From Chromatiales bacterium (GTDB lineage Bacteria > Pseudomonadota > Gammaproteobacteria > Chromatiales > Chromatiaceae): a DNA stretch of 64,000 nt. The position numbers were made by a program, and so were the translations under genes. The stretch covers positions 1 through 64,000 of the forward strand of contig JANQRK010000066.1 in the NCBI GenBank assembly GCA_028284585.1, written 5' to 3'. Every line of letters begins with the position of its first letter. The first letter of the stretch is position 1. Below, one piece after another: positions 9,077 to 17,878 of this stretch. The notes below the pieces were generated by a model. It searched no databases, had not been told where the DNA came from, and saw only the letters and a program-made list of their open reading frames with translations.

Positions 9077-10327
9077 GTGTACTCCCCAGCCGCCAGCCTG
9101 TTCTTGGTCCTGATTGCCATTCTGATCGGCCCTGTATCTGCCGAGCCAACTACGGCCACTGATAAGCGTTACGACATCTCCTACGTCTGGAGCACAGACG
9201 CCGCAGCTGTGAAGAAGTATCGTCGGCAGGTAGCGCAGATTTTGGGCTCCGCGGTTGCCAAGGACCTCCGGGTCGTGGTGAATGGTGGCCTGCATGGGGT
9301 CATTTACTTACGTCACGGTGACAGTGCCGGATCGGTAAGGGTGGCGCGCGTGCATAGTCGATTGCTGCGCAAGAAGGGATTGGACGCCGCTGCGCCGGTG
9401 CTGGCGAAAGACTGGATCATGGCGGCTGATGATCAGCAGACAATGGTCCGGCCGAAACAGGCGCTCGCGGAATCTTCGGAAGCACGGGTGACCGAACCTC
9501 CGAAGGCTAGACTTCTGACCAACAAATCGCCACAGGTTCGCGATCTGGAAGGCGCGGTCGAGGCATATATCAAAGGCCTGCGACGCAAGGGGCGTATCAG
9601 CGAGGATGAGAGCACCGCCTGGTCCGTGTACGACTTCACCCGTGGCGAAAAGCTGGTCACCATCAACGAGGAGACCCAATTTCAGGCGGCCAGTCTAATC
9701 AAACCCTTTATCGCAGCGGCCTTTTTCCACCGAGTTAAGAACAAAGAGCTCGTCTACGGGCCCAAGAGCCGCCGCCATATGAAGCGCATGATCCATTACT
9801 CCAGCAATCCCTCCACCAACTGGGTTATGCGCCAAGTTGGTGGTCCCCAGGCGGTGCAGAGGATACTCAAACAGCACTATCCCGGCATATTCCGCGCGAC
9901 CAGCATTGTCGAGTACATTCCGCCCGGCGGCAAAACCTACCGCAACAAAGCCTCCGCCCGCGACTACAGTCGCTTCCTGTATGCCCTTTGGGAGGGCGGT
10001 ATCGTCGGTGCCCGGGAGATCAAACGTCTGATGTCCTTGCCCGGTCCCGACCGGATCTACACCGGCGCAGAATCTGTTCCGGTGGGCACCCGAGTGATGA
10101 ACAAGACAGGCAGCACCGCCCGTCTATGCGCCGACATGGGGATCTTGAATGTGCAGGGGCCGGATGGCAAACGCTACCCCTATACCCTGATTGGCATCAT
10201 CGAAAAGCGGGACAGAGCTCGCAACTACAGCGCTTGGATCCATTCCCGCGCCGAGGTGATAAGAGAAGTGTCCGACATCGTCTATCAGGGCATCGCCCGG
10301 CACCATGGTTTTGCGAGTGTGCTTTGA
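9077..10327 (+). CDS. secreted class A beta-lactamase-like serine hydrolase
   Basis: A 416-aa exported protein. The N-terminus (MYSPAASLFLVLIAILIGPVSA) is a signal peptide. After a variable region of about 150 aa the beta-lactamase/PBP fold shows three catalytic motifs: SxxK in AASLIKPF, SxN in YSSNPSTNW and KTG in NKTGSTA. A D,D-peptidase or beta-lactamase-like role on peptidoglycan in the periplasm is likely. The usual class A Glu166 loop is not obvious, so a peptidase is more likely than a resistance enzyme. GTG at 9077 lies eight bases after AAGGA, better than TTG at 9071. A serine enzyme here could stand in for a zinc-dependent cell-wall amidase or peptidase when zinc is scarce (inference). 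Confidence 0.75.
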   Translation: MYSPAASLFLVLIAILIGPVSAEPTTATDKRYDISYVWSTDAAAVKKYRRQVAQILGSAVAKDLRVVVNGGLHGVIYLRHGDSAGSVRVARVHSRLLRKKGLDAAAPVLAKDWIMAADDQQTMVRPKQALAESSEARVTEPPKARLLTNKSPQVRDLEGAVEAYIKGLRRKGRISEDESTAWSVYDFTRGEKLVTINEETQFQAASLIKPFIAAAFFHRVKNKELVYGPKSRRHMKRMIHYSSNPSTNWVMRQVGGPQAVQRILKQHYPGIFRATSIVEYIPPGGKTYRNKASARDYSRFLYALWEGGIVGAREIKRLMSLPGPDRIYTGAESVPVGTRVMNKTGSTARLCADMGILNVQGPDGKRYPYTLIGIIEKRDRARNYSAWIHSRAEVIREVSDIVYQGIARHHGFASVL

Positions 10328-10374
10328 AAGCCCGTCTGATGTCACAGGGCGGCGCAGTTACCTAACCAACTCGA

Positions 10375-10466
10375 AGGGGACCTCGAAAAAATGCTATCCG
10401 AGGCATTTTCCCCTCCAGCACATCCCCGTGCCGCTCGTGCACCTCGATTTATCGAAGTGCTCTGAA
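10375..10466. repeat. palindromic repeat, copy A
   Basis: About 92 bp closely resembling copy B at 12916-13004. Both start with AGGGGAYCTCGAAAAA, share GCACAT...GTGCCGCTCG.GCACCTC in the middle, and end with a near-complement of the start. The ends pair as an imperfect long inverted repeat enclosing an inner GTGC...GCAC hairpin. It lies in the serine hydrolase-thrS gap. It could be a MITE-like relic or a transcribed structured element. Confidence 0.65.
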
Positions 10467-10574
10467 GGCAGGTGCGAAACCAGGGAAGACGCAATACACT
10501 CCGCAGCCTAAATCTGCCTTCAATAGTAACCACGCGGCCTTTGGTAGGGGTCGCCACTGATAAAGGGCCCACGC

Positions 10575-12491
10575 ATGCCTCAATTTACGCTTCCTGACGG
10601 TACTTCGCGTCAATTCGATCAAGCGGTCACCGTCCAAGAGGTCGCCGCTGATATCGGCGCCGGTCTCGCAAAAGCAGCCCTAGCTGGCAAGGTCAACGGT
10701 CAGCTAGTTGATACATCATTCTTGATTCATGAAGATGCTGAGCTCGCCATTATTACGGCCAAGAGCGAAGAAGCCCTGGAGCTGATTCGCCATGACGCTG
10801 CACATGTGATGGCCCAGGCCGTCCAAGAGTTGTTTCCCGGCACTCAAGTGACCATCGGACCCGCCATAGAAGATGGTTTTTACTACGATTTCGCCAGGGA
10901 AGAGGCCTTCTCTCCGAATGACCTGCAGAACATTGAAGACCGCATGCGGGAAATCGTTGGTCGCGATTTGCCGATTGAACGAGAGGTTTGGGATCGTGAT
11001 CAGGCGAGGAATACTTTCGCCGAGATCGGCGAAGACTACAAAGTCAAGATTATCGAAGACCTCATACCCGAGGGCGAAGAGGTTTCTGTTTATCGACAAG
11101 GCGAATGGTTCGACGTCTGCCGTGGTCCACATTTACCGAGTACTGGAAAGCTACCTAAAGCGTTCAAATTGATGAAGCTGGCCGGGGCATATTGGCGAGG
11201 CGACTCGAGCAATGAAATGCTACAGCGCATCTATGGTACGGCGTGGCGTGACAAGAAGGAGCTCAAGGCATATCTCCATCGATTGGAAGAAGCTGAGAAG
11301 CGAGATCACCGAAAACTAGGTCGCAAGCTTGATCTGTTTCACTTCAGTGATGAAGCTCCCGGTTCCGTATTTTGGCATCCCAAAGGATGGAAGTTGTTTC
11401 TTTTGCTGCTGGATTACATGCGTGAGCGCCAGGAAGACGCCGCTTACGTCGAGGTAAATACCCCGGACGTCATGGATCGCAGTTTATGGGAGACCTCTGG
11501 TCACTGGATGAACTACCGAGAAAACATGTTCTCGACGCAGACTGAAGATGACCGCGTCTTCGCGTTGAAACCGATGAACTGTCCCGGTTCGGTGTCTATG
11601 TTTGCGCAGGGACTGAAAAGTTATCGTGATCTGCCCTTGCGAATGGCCGAGTTCGGCAAGGTGCACCGTTATGAACCATCGGGTGTTCTGCACGGTCTGA
11701 TGCGCGTGCGCCATTTTACTCAGGACGATGCACATATTTACTGTACCGAAGCGCAGATGGAGCAGGAGTGCATCGATGTGGTGGCGCTTGTGCTGGATAT
11801 CTACAAAGACTTCGGTTTCGACGATGTGGTAATCAAATTGTCCACCAGACCCAGCAAGCGAATCGGCAGCGACGAAACCTGGGACAAACTCGAAAAGGCG
11901 TTGAGTAATGCACTAGACGTGATGAAGCTGGACCATGTTTTGTACCCGGGTGAAGGCGCTTTCTACGGTCCAAAGCTGGAATTCGTATTGCGGGATGCCA
12001 TAGGCCGGGACTGGCAGTGCGGCACGCTACAGGTCGATATGAACCTGCCGGAACGATTTGATATCTCCTATGTTGACGAGGATGGTGACCGCAATAAGCG
12101 CCCTGTTATGTTGCATCGCGCACTTTTTGGTTCGCTGGAGCGTTTTATCGGAATTTTGATCGAACATTACGAAGGAAAATTCCCGCTCTGGTTGTCACCG
12201 GTACAAGCGGTAGTGCTTAACATCACCAATAATCAAGCCGATTATGTCAGCAACGTCGAAAAGAACCTCAAAGACCGGGGGCTCAGGGTGATTTCGGATC
12301 TGAGAAACGAAAAGATCGGCTTCAAGATCCGTGAGCATACAATTCAGCGGGTGCCTTACTTGCTGGTTGCTGGCAACCGGGAGATGGAGAATGGCGAGTT
12401 AGCTGTTCGCACCCGAAGCGGTGAAGATTTGGGAGCTATGTCCATTGACGGCTTTGTCGCCCATGTAGAGCAGAACACTCGTATTGTGTAG
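10575..12491 (+). CDS. thrS: threonyl-tRNA synthetase (possible zinc-starvation paralog ThrRS2)
   Basis: Full-length ThrRS of 638 aa that charges tRNA-Thr. Domains are TGS (about 1-60), editing/SAD (about 65-230, with HDAAH and CRGPH), class II catalytic core (about 245-530, motif 2 region HRYEPSG), and anticodon-binding domain (about 540-638). The zinc ligands known from E. coli are all present as Cys336 in MNCPG, His387 in DDAHIY and His514 in MLHRALFG. The residue after MNCPG is Ser rather than the common His. A threonyl-tRNA synthetase without infC, rplT or rpmI downstream, in a zinc island, suggests the second zinc-regulated copy known from other bacteria. Whether another thrS exists is outside the window. 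Confidence 0.93.
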   Translation: MPQFTLPDGTSRQFDQAVTVQEVAADIGAGLAKAALAGKVNGQLVDTSFLIHEDAELAIITAKSEEALELIRHDAAHVMAQAVQELFPGTQVTIGPAIEDGFYYDFAREEAFSPNDLQNIEDRMREIVGRDLPIEREVWDRDQARNTFAEIGEDYKVKIIEDLIPEGEEVSVYRQGEWFDVCRGPHLPSTGKLPKAFKLMKLAGAYWRGDSSNEMLQRIYGTAWRDKKELKAYLHRLEEAEKRDHRKLGRKLDLFHFSDEAPGSVFWHPKGWKLFLLLLDYMRERQEDAAYVEVNTPDVMDRSLWETSGHWMNYRENMFSTQTEDDRVFALKPMNCPGSVSMFAQGLKSYRDLPLRMAEFGKVHRYEPSGVLHGLMRVRHFTQDDAHIYCTEAQMEQECIDVVALVLDIYKDFGFDDVVIKLSTRPSKRIGSDETWDKLEKALSNALDVMKLDHVLYPGEGAFYGPKLEFVLRDAIGRDWQCGTLQVDMNLPERFDISYVDEDGDRNKRPVMLHRALFGSLERFIGILIEHYEGKFPLWLSPVQAVVLNITNNQADYVSNVEKNLKDRGLRVISDLRNEKIGFKIREHTIQRVPYLLVAGNREMENGELAVRTRSGEDLGAMSIDGFVAHVEQNTRIV

Positions 12492-12650
12492 AAAACAATG
12501 CAGCTCTCCCCAGCGCAAAATCGTACCGTTTCCGCATCATTTGCATCACGGAAGAGCTTGTAACGGAACCTTGCTTATGCCTGTTGGTACCGACAAAGCT
12601 GGCGAAACCCTTTAACTTTCGAACTGATAAATGCCTGGCGGATACTAGTT

Positions 12651-12842
12651 ATGGACAAGAAACTGCTGAATGTTCTGGTATGCCCGGTCACTAAAGGGCC
12701 GTTGATTTTTCACAAAGAAAAACACGAATTGATCTCGGTCTCGGCACGCCTTGCCTATCCCGTCCGTGACGATATTCCGGTGATGCTGGAAGACGAGGCG
12801 AGAACCCTGACAGCGGAAGAAGTAGCACAATATCGCGGATGA
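12651..12842 (+). CDS. Trm112/YcaR-family small protein lacking most Cys ligands
   Basis: A 63-aa Trm112-family protein related to E. coli YcaR. The family usually has a CPxC motif and a further Cys. Here CPVTKG has Thr14 in place of the second Cys, and the ELIC-type position is Ser29 (ELISVS). Only Cys11 remains. The C-terminal [10 protein letters not shown] signature is intact. Trm112-like proteins act as small partners of methyltransferases or folding helpers. This one probably does not bind zinc. Cys-poor homologs also exist as ordinary copies in some betaproteobacteria, so the loss alone does not prove a zinc-sparing paralog. It stands alone, 159 bp after thrS. Confidence 0.85.
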   Translation: MDKKLLNVLVCPVTKGPLIFHKEKHELISVSARLAYPVRDDIPVMLEDEARTLTAEEVAQYRG

Positions 12843-12915
12843 GCCTGCCGCTTGTTGTGCAATCGTAGGACACAGCCCCCCGCTATTGGCCGGAATAACC
12901 GGTATCGGGAACTAA

Positions 12916-13004
12916 AGGGGATCTCGAAAAATGCCATCCATCGTATTTTTCTTTACGGCACATTCTAGTGCCGCTCGGGCACCTCAATTTTTCGAGGCGC
13001 CCCT
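12916..13004. repeat. palindromic repeat, copy B
   Basis: The left arm 12916-12932 and right arm 12987-13004 are near-complementary (AGGGG..TCTCGAAAAAT against ATTTTTCGAG..CCCCT). An inner perfect hairpin GTGCC-GCTCG-GGCAC lies at 12969-12983. It is homologous to copy A at 10375. It lies downstream of the Trm112 gene and convergent with folE2. The T-rich arm could also serve as a terminator. Confidence 0.65.
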
Positions 13005-13123
13005 AAATATCTACCCAGTTTTTCGAACGAAAGGCGGTTTCCAACCCCACCCGTTGGTTGCGCCTTGAATCAGCGAACAATCGAGCTGGGGCGGCGCTCC
13101 CGCCCCATCAGAGCATCCTTGAT

Positions 13124-14071
13124 TCACGGGATCGGCAGATAGCCGCCGGCGACGCCTTTCGTAAACACACTGACGGCATCATGCGGATGCAAGCTCTCCA
13201 TATGCTCTACGCGCACCCAGAAGTCGGAAATGCGTTGTTCTTCGTTTAGAGCCTTCTGCACGCGACGCCCAGCGTCCTCGCAAAACATCAGGTTTGCTGC
13301 ATTGCGCCTTGCGAACTCCTGTTCGTCTTCGCGCTTGACCGCAGTTTGCACAGCAGTCTGAAGCGTGCCTTCAATCAGATCGATCAGTTCTGATATTGGA
13401 AACTCGTCCGTACCGGATTCCAGGGACGTAAGGATGTTCACTTCGCTTCTTTGCGAATGCGGGGTTGCGGCAATACCCTCTTCCGTTCCCAGCCAGGCCC
13501 TGACCTCCTCCGCTGAAACGGTAGCCTGGCCACCAAAGTCCTGGTCGAACTGGGCCTGGATAATCTGGCGCGACAAGGCTGCAGAGCATGGGCAGGTCGA
13601 CGAATACTGAACAGTAACGCCCAGTTCGAGGCCCAACTCACCATCGACGAACGTGCCCTTTAAAAGTACCGGGTAACTTTTCCATCCGGAGTTATCCGAG
13701 AGCAGCGCCGGCCGACGAAGCAGGTACTCGAAATCGAACTGGATGAATGCCCTTGAGCTGAGTCCGGTGTGAGACTGTAGAACGTCATCGAGCAGCTCGG
13801 TCAATACCGCCGGCGTGAACACTTTGGTGCCGGCGCTGGCATCCAGCAACAGGTAGAGCCGGGACATATGGATCCCTTTTGCCTGGGGATCCTCGAGATT
13901 TACGTAAATCTGAGATTTTGCGGCTACGCTGCGGGCCGTTCCGCCATCCGAAATCTGTAGTGGCACATGTACGTTGCTCATGCCGACCCAATCCAGCGTA
14001 CCTTGGGGTTGCAGGTGCTCGCTGGATGCAATGTCGGGCATCGCGAGTAATACTGCCGTTCGCTTTGTCAT
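13124..14071 (-). CDS. folE2: GTP cyclohydrolase IB (zinc-independent)
   Basis: A 315-aa FolE2, which makes dihydroneopterin triphosphate from GTP for folate synthesis and can replace the zinc enzyme FolE. Seen motifs are GIHMSR (about 66), the catalytic Cys region STCPCSAA (about 160), PHSQRS (about 208), NLMFCEDAGRR and HMESLHPHDAV near the C-terminus. ATG at 14071 is chosen because the conserved family N-terminus (PDIAS...) follows it directly. The frame extends further upstream without family similarity. FolE2 is a classic Zur-regulated paralog. folK at 29248 could act later in the same pathway. No Zur-like box was found by eye in the 14072-14330 upstream region. Confidence 0.95.
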   Translation of the reverse strand: MTKRTAVLLAMPDIASSEHLQPQGTLDWVGMSNVHVPLQISDGGTARSVAAKSQIYVNLEDPQAKGIHMSRLYLLLDASAGTKVFTPAVLTELLDDVLQSHTGLSSRAFIQFDFEYLLRRPALLSDNSGWKSYPVLLKGTFVDGELGLELGVTVQYSSTCPCSAALSRQIIQAQFDQDFGGQATVSAEEVRAWLGTEEGIAATPHSQRSEVNILTSLESGTDEFPISELIDLIEGTLQTAVQTAVKREDEQEFARRNAANLMFCEDAGRRVQKALNEEQRISDFWVRVEHMESLHPHDAVSVFTKGVAGGYLPIP

Positions 14072-14435
14072 ATCTTGCTTCTTAGTCCTTACTTCAAACT
14101 GTACGAATTGTAAGCAACTGTTGCGTGAATTTGGTATCGATTTGTAACCGTCGCATGTACAGCGAGGTCCGCGGTGCGCCGCTCCATGGAGCAGCAAATG
14201 GCGGCCAACATGGCCGTTTTCAACGCGCCAAGTCGCAAACTGGTACCTGCGTTAATCTGGCACCGTGAGCGATCTAGGCTATCACTGATCCCAACAAACG
14301 GCATTGGGGCGCCGTTACGCCGCTACCGTTCGTAAAGCGCCTCAATTTAAAAAGCCCCCTTTTTTAGATGACAATCCGTAAGTGCAGATTGCGCCACGCT
14401 GGCATCACGCTTAGAAATACGGTCGACCACGGAAT
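14072..14435. other. folE2 upstream region
   Basis: About 360 bp between folE2 and the end of the DUF3526 operon. It must hold the folE2 promoter. No clear operator was seen. A short A/T-rich hairpin is listed separately. Confidence 0.35.
14347..14366 (-). terminator. possible terminator after receptor/ABC operon A
   Basis: AAAAAG and CTTTTT pair around a short C-rich loop and give a T-run on either strand. It lies about 70 bp after the last gene of the minus-strand operon. Confidence 0.35.
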
Positions 14436-15704
14436 TTACCCCATGCCAGGATTACCAGGCTTGAAGCTTGGAAGATCTTCCAACAAGGTCCTGTCGAAGG
14501 CCTCATTGCGGAAGAACTTCGGATAGTAGAAGTCACGCAATGCGGCATGATATCCACGCACCCCTTCCTCGTACTCGAAAAAGGCACGCAAGTCCGTATC
14601 GGCCAACGATTGGAGGAATCGCTCGAGAAGCGATGGCAATGCCAGTATCGAAACCCAGGCCGCCATGTGATCACGTCGTAATCGGCCATCACGATAAGCG
14701 GTGGAAAGCTGCTCGGTCCGCTGATCGCCAACTTGCTGAAACGCGTAATACCATTGCCACTCGAATGAGCCTTCGACGGGTTGGTATTCTGACCATTCGG
14801 GATGCCGTTCAAAAAAGGCAGCCATCGTCACTTCTCTCGGTAAGTCCCAGGCGTCATTCACGGTTTCCCGTTGCAACAGCAAAATATCGGCGCCTGTCGG
14901 TATAGGGACTAAACGGTCGATCGCTAGTCGCGCGCCTGCCGGGACAATGACCGCAATAGCGACCCAGATTGCTATCAGTGCCAACATGATGACTGAACCC
15001 GGTCGACGCCAGGATGACACAAAGAAGCAGGCCATCGTCCAGAGAGCTACATAAGCAAAAACGCCCAAAGTGGCCACAAACCACTTGGCCGGGCTCGCGC
15101 CCGCCACCATCCCGCCAATGATCACCGGCACGACGAGGGTTACAAATACCGCCCCGGCCCGCAAGCTCGCCCGCAGAAGCCAAAACGAAGTGGGTTGCCC
15201 AACAGTTGCTTCTAGCCAATCGTGGCGGCCGGCGATACGTTCACGGGCCCTGAGGTCATATAACAGCAGGATAAGTACGAGTGGGATGACAAACGCGGCC
15301 AAAAAAGCAAAATCGAAACGACCGATCAACGCGATGCTGGGATTAGCGACATCCCGCTCATGGATCTGACCCTCCAGCGCAAGCATCCTGATGCGATGCA
15401 TCCAGGGCTGGGCATCACGCTGCCCCATTGCCGCATACGCAAAATCGGACGGTGGATCATAAGTCAGGTGGAAACTGTAGTAAGCCGCGCTCCCCCAGCT
15501 TTCCTGTTTGTCATACTGGGCCAGACGATCATGGCGATCCCCATCGATCAGTTTCTGAATGGTCTCATTTTGGCGCTCGACTTCCGCGAGACCGAATGCC
15601 ACTGACATCGCAGACAACCCAAGAACAAGCGCGAGCCAGAGCCACAACACAGGATCCCGCGAAGAAAATCTGACTTCGCGTCGCAGCGCACCAGGGATAC
15701 TCAT
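14436..15704 (-). CDS. DUF3526-type ABC-2 permease, module A second subunit
   Basis: A 422-aa membrane protein of the DUF3526 ABC permease family. It has a membrane segment near residues 18-40 (VLWLWLALVLGLSAM), a large extracytoplasmic region (about 45-125), then a group of membrane helices (about 130-290), including FLAAFVIPLVLILLLYDLRARE just before the family's cytoplasmic turn. A second long soluble loop follows to the end. ATG at 15704 overlaps the stop of the preceding permease gene as ATGA. It should pair with the first permease and the ATPase at 17161. Substrate and direction are unknown. The C-terminal membrane segment near 375-390 is weaker than in its partner. Confidence 0.75.
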   Translation of the reverse strand: MSIPGALRREVRFSSRDPVLWLWLALVLGLSAMSVAFGLAEVERQNETIQKLIDGDRHDRLAQYDKQESWGSAAYYSFHLTYDPPSDFAYAAMGQRDAQPWMHRIRMLALEGQIHERDVANPSIALIGRFDFAFLAAFVIPLVLILLLYDLRARERIAGRHDWLEATVGQPTSFWLLRASLRAGAVFVTLVVPVIIGGMVAGASPAKWFVATLGVFAYVALWTMACFFVSSWRRPGSVIMLALIAIWVAIAVIVPAGARLAIDRLVPIPTGADILLLQRETVNDAWDLPREVTMAAFFERHPEWSEYQPVEGSFEWQWYYAFQQVGDQRTEQLSTAYRDGRLRRDHMAAWVSILALPSLLERFLQSLADTDLRAFFEYEEGVRGYHAALRDFYYPKFFRNEAFDRTLLEDLPSFKPGNPGMG

Positions 15705-17164
15705 GGCGTCAGCTTGTCGCCACGCCAGAACAGTATGGCGAGCATGATCACCAGCCATGCCATCAGCATGTAAACGGCGGATGAAGCATTCCCGAAGCGC
15801 TCCGATACGCTGACTGCTTGAAATCTGAATGCGTCCAGCACCCGCCAATTCGAGGCATCGACGCGCGCCCGCAACCGGGCGTCTTCGTCTCTGTTGCGGT
15901 TAATGTCATCTCGATAGGACAGTTGATGAACATGCGCATGGTTGAGGCCCTGAACAAAGTCAAACCGCACGGCCTCCGCCATTCGTTGAAAATGATGGTA
16001 ATTTGCCAGATCGGTACCGGCGATCGCCCGCGAGGCCCGCGCAACCGCCAGTACGGGCGACAGCCAACCGAATTTGGCGACTACTTTCTCTTGTGCTATC
16101 TCGGCATGCATACGCGCATCAGCGTACTCGTTCAACACATCTGTCAGTTTCTTCTCGCTCTCCATCGCAACGACACCACGAAAGTTCATCGGTAGATCCT
16201 CTACACCTTCCACACCGTATTCCTGGAGAAGATCCGCGCGCAATCTCTTGAACGCAGGGTCCTTGGCGTTATGACCATCCCCGAGTTCTTGTAGATCGGC
16301 CAACATCACCAGGTCGCTTGCAATCTTTCCGGCCGCAGATACTGTGTTGCTTGCGACATTGACGGCAACAGATGGCAACACCAAGGCGAGAGCGAGCCAA
16401 AGCCCAGCCATCACGCCCAATACCGCTGAACGTTCTTTCAAGACGACCGACGCCATCAAGGTCAAGACGACCCAGGTCGCCAGATACGCAAAGTACAAGC
16501 CAAAGAGCAGGAACACGGAAGACACGGGCTCACTAGCTGACAGCGCAAGCGCGCCGCTACCGATAAGCGGTAGCAGCAGTAGAAAAGCCATCGATAGCAG
16601 GGCCAGCGTCTTGCCGGCGATAACCTTGCGGCCGGTGATGCCCATTGCTAAAAGCGATGAAAGCACGGCTGTTTCACGCTCACGCGCGATCGAACCATGG
16701 CCAAACAGGATGATGAGCAGTGGTGCAAAAAGCTGATAAACCAGCGCCGGACTCAACCAGGACAGTCCACCAAAATCTGCGCTCGCAGTCGATTCGGCAA
16801 ACATGGCGGTGTTTTGTCGATGCCCTTCCAGGAAAATGGCTTGGCCGGTGATCAGATCGAGCCCTGGATCGAACTGCGCCAGTGGTGCAGGCGTTCGAAA
16901 AAGGTAGTGCCCGTAATGCACCATTCTGTGCGGATGGCGATCGGGCTGTGTCAGAAACGTTTTTTCCGCTTCGTCCTGCTGATTGATTCTCGCGTATGTC
17001 TCGGCTTCGATCCGTAGCGCAGCCAGCAGGCTGGTTGTGATAATGAGCACCAGGAAAACAGCCATACCACCGATGGCGATATGAGATCGCAACCAGAATC
17101 GCCACTCATCCGTCGCAACAAGCCATATGGGGCTCATTGGTTTTGCACCGTCATCGACATTCAA
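15701..17164 (-). CDS. DUF3526-type ABC-2 permease, module A first subunit
   Basis: A 487-aa membrane protein. The first helix is at about residues 30-50. The extracytoplasmic stretch after it carries HPHRMVHYGHYLFR (His77, 79, 83 and 86), followed by PAPLAQFDPGL, a DUF3526 signature. Helices lie at about 135-285, then a large soluble loop and a last helix at about 462-480. The module B counterpart has HFHKAAHLG in the same place, so HxHxxxHxG is shared. TTG at 17164 overlaps the ATPase stop as TTGA. ATG at 17137 is the alternative. Together with its neighbours it forms an ABC transporter of unknown substrate. Metal binding by the His cluster is inference. Confidence 0.77.
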   Translation of the reverse strand: MNVDDGAKPMSPIWLVATDEWRFWLRSHIAIGGMAVFLVLIITTSLLAALRIEAETYARINQQDEAEKTFLTQPDRHPHRMVHYGHYLFRTPAPLAQFDPGLDLITGQAIFLEGHRQNTAMFAESTASADFGGLSWLSPALVYQLFAPLLIILFGHGSIARERETAVLSSLLAMGITGRKVIAGKTLALLSMAFLLLLPLIGSGALALSASEPVSSVFLLFGLYFAYLATWVVLTLMASVVLKERSAVLGVMAGLWLALALVLPSVAVNVASNTVSAAGKIASDLVMLADLQELGDGHNAKDPAFKRLRADLLQEYGVEGVEDLPMNFRGVVAMESEKKLTDVLNEYADARMHAEIAQEKVVAKFGWLSPVLAVARASRAIAGTDLANYHHFQRMAEAVRFDFVQGLNHAHVHQLSYRDDINRNRDEDARLRARVDASNWRVLDAFRFQAVSVSERFGNASSAVYMLMAWLVIMLAILFWRGDKLTP

Positions 17165-17874
17165 GAAGGGACTACAGTTGCGGAAAAGGCTTTACGCACA
17201 GCCTCTATGTCGATCCCATGTCCTTCCGCTGCAAATTCGCCCTTCAATTTCCCTCCCTGTAGCATCCCGATCTTGTCGGCCGCATGGCAGGCACCGTAGA
17301 CGTCATGCGTGACCATGAGAACCGCTTTGCCACTGTCGGCCACACTGCGAATGGTTTGATGGAATTCGTCGATCGCGTTGGGGTCCAGGCCTGATGTTGG
17401 CTCATCCAACAGCAAGATGTCGGTATCACGCAACATTGCCAATGCAATGGCCGTCTTCTGACGCATCCCTTTAGAGTACCCACCGACCTTCCGGCGCCGG
17501 GCATTGGGCGACAGTGCAACTCGATCCAAAGCCGCGTCTATCGCAGGTGAACTGGCAGACATCCCAGCCAGTTGCAGAAAATAGGCGATGTTCTCTTGTG
17601 CCGTCAGGTGTTCATAGAGTGATGCGGACTCTGGCAGGTAAGCGATCGCTTTTCGGGCAGCGGCGATGTCCGAATAGACATCTGTGTGTTTAACCAGAAC
17701 ACTACCGGCAGTGGGCGACAAGAAGCCCAGAAAGCTAAGCAGGGTCGTCGACTTTCCCGCCCCGTTGCCACCCAAAAGCGCGTATACCTCGTACGCGTCT
17801 ACACTGAAACTGATCCCGCTCAGGACTTCTTTGCCCGAGCGGGCAACATGCAGTGAATCTGCCTGCAACATCAT
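17161..17874 (-). CDS. ABC transporter ATPase, module A
   Basis: A 237-aa ABC-2-type ATPase. Walker A is GGNGAGKST (about 36-44), the signature segment is GGYSKGMRQK, Walker B is ILLLDEPTSGLD, and the switch His is in MVTHD. It starts four bases after the TonB receptor stop and overlaps the first permease gene, so receptor, ATPase and two permeases form one operon. It powers the two DUF3526 permeases at the inner membrane. Closest in type to NosF/GldA-like ATPases rather than binding-protein-dependent importers (inference from motif pattern). Confidence 0.88.
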   Translation of the reverse strand: MMLQADSLHVARSGKEVLSGISFSVDAYEVYALLGGNGAGKSTTLLSFLGFLSPTAGSVLVKHTDVYSDIAAARKAIAYLPESASLYEHLTAQENIAYFLQLAGMSASSPAIDAALDRVALSPNARRRKVGGYSKGMRQKTAIALAMLRDTDILLLDEPTSGLDPNAIDEFHQTIRSVADSGKAVLMVTHDVYGACHAADKIGMLQGGKLKGEFAAEGHGIDIEAVRKAFSATVVPS

Positions 17875-17878
17875 TCAA

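Noticed and set aside
10575-12491. ThrRS as a zinc-ligand-free form
   Set aside because: Cys336, His387 and His514, the known zinc ligands, are all present.
13088-13108. GGGGCGG...CCGCCCC hairpin after folE2
   Set aside because: No T-run and no clear role; left out as a terminator.
14072-14330. Zur-like box expected before folE2
   Set aside because: No stretch matches the shared pattern; claiming one would be forced.
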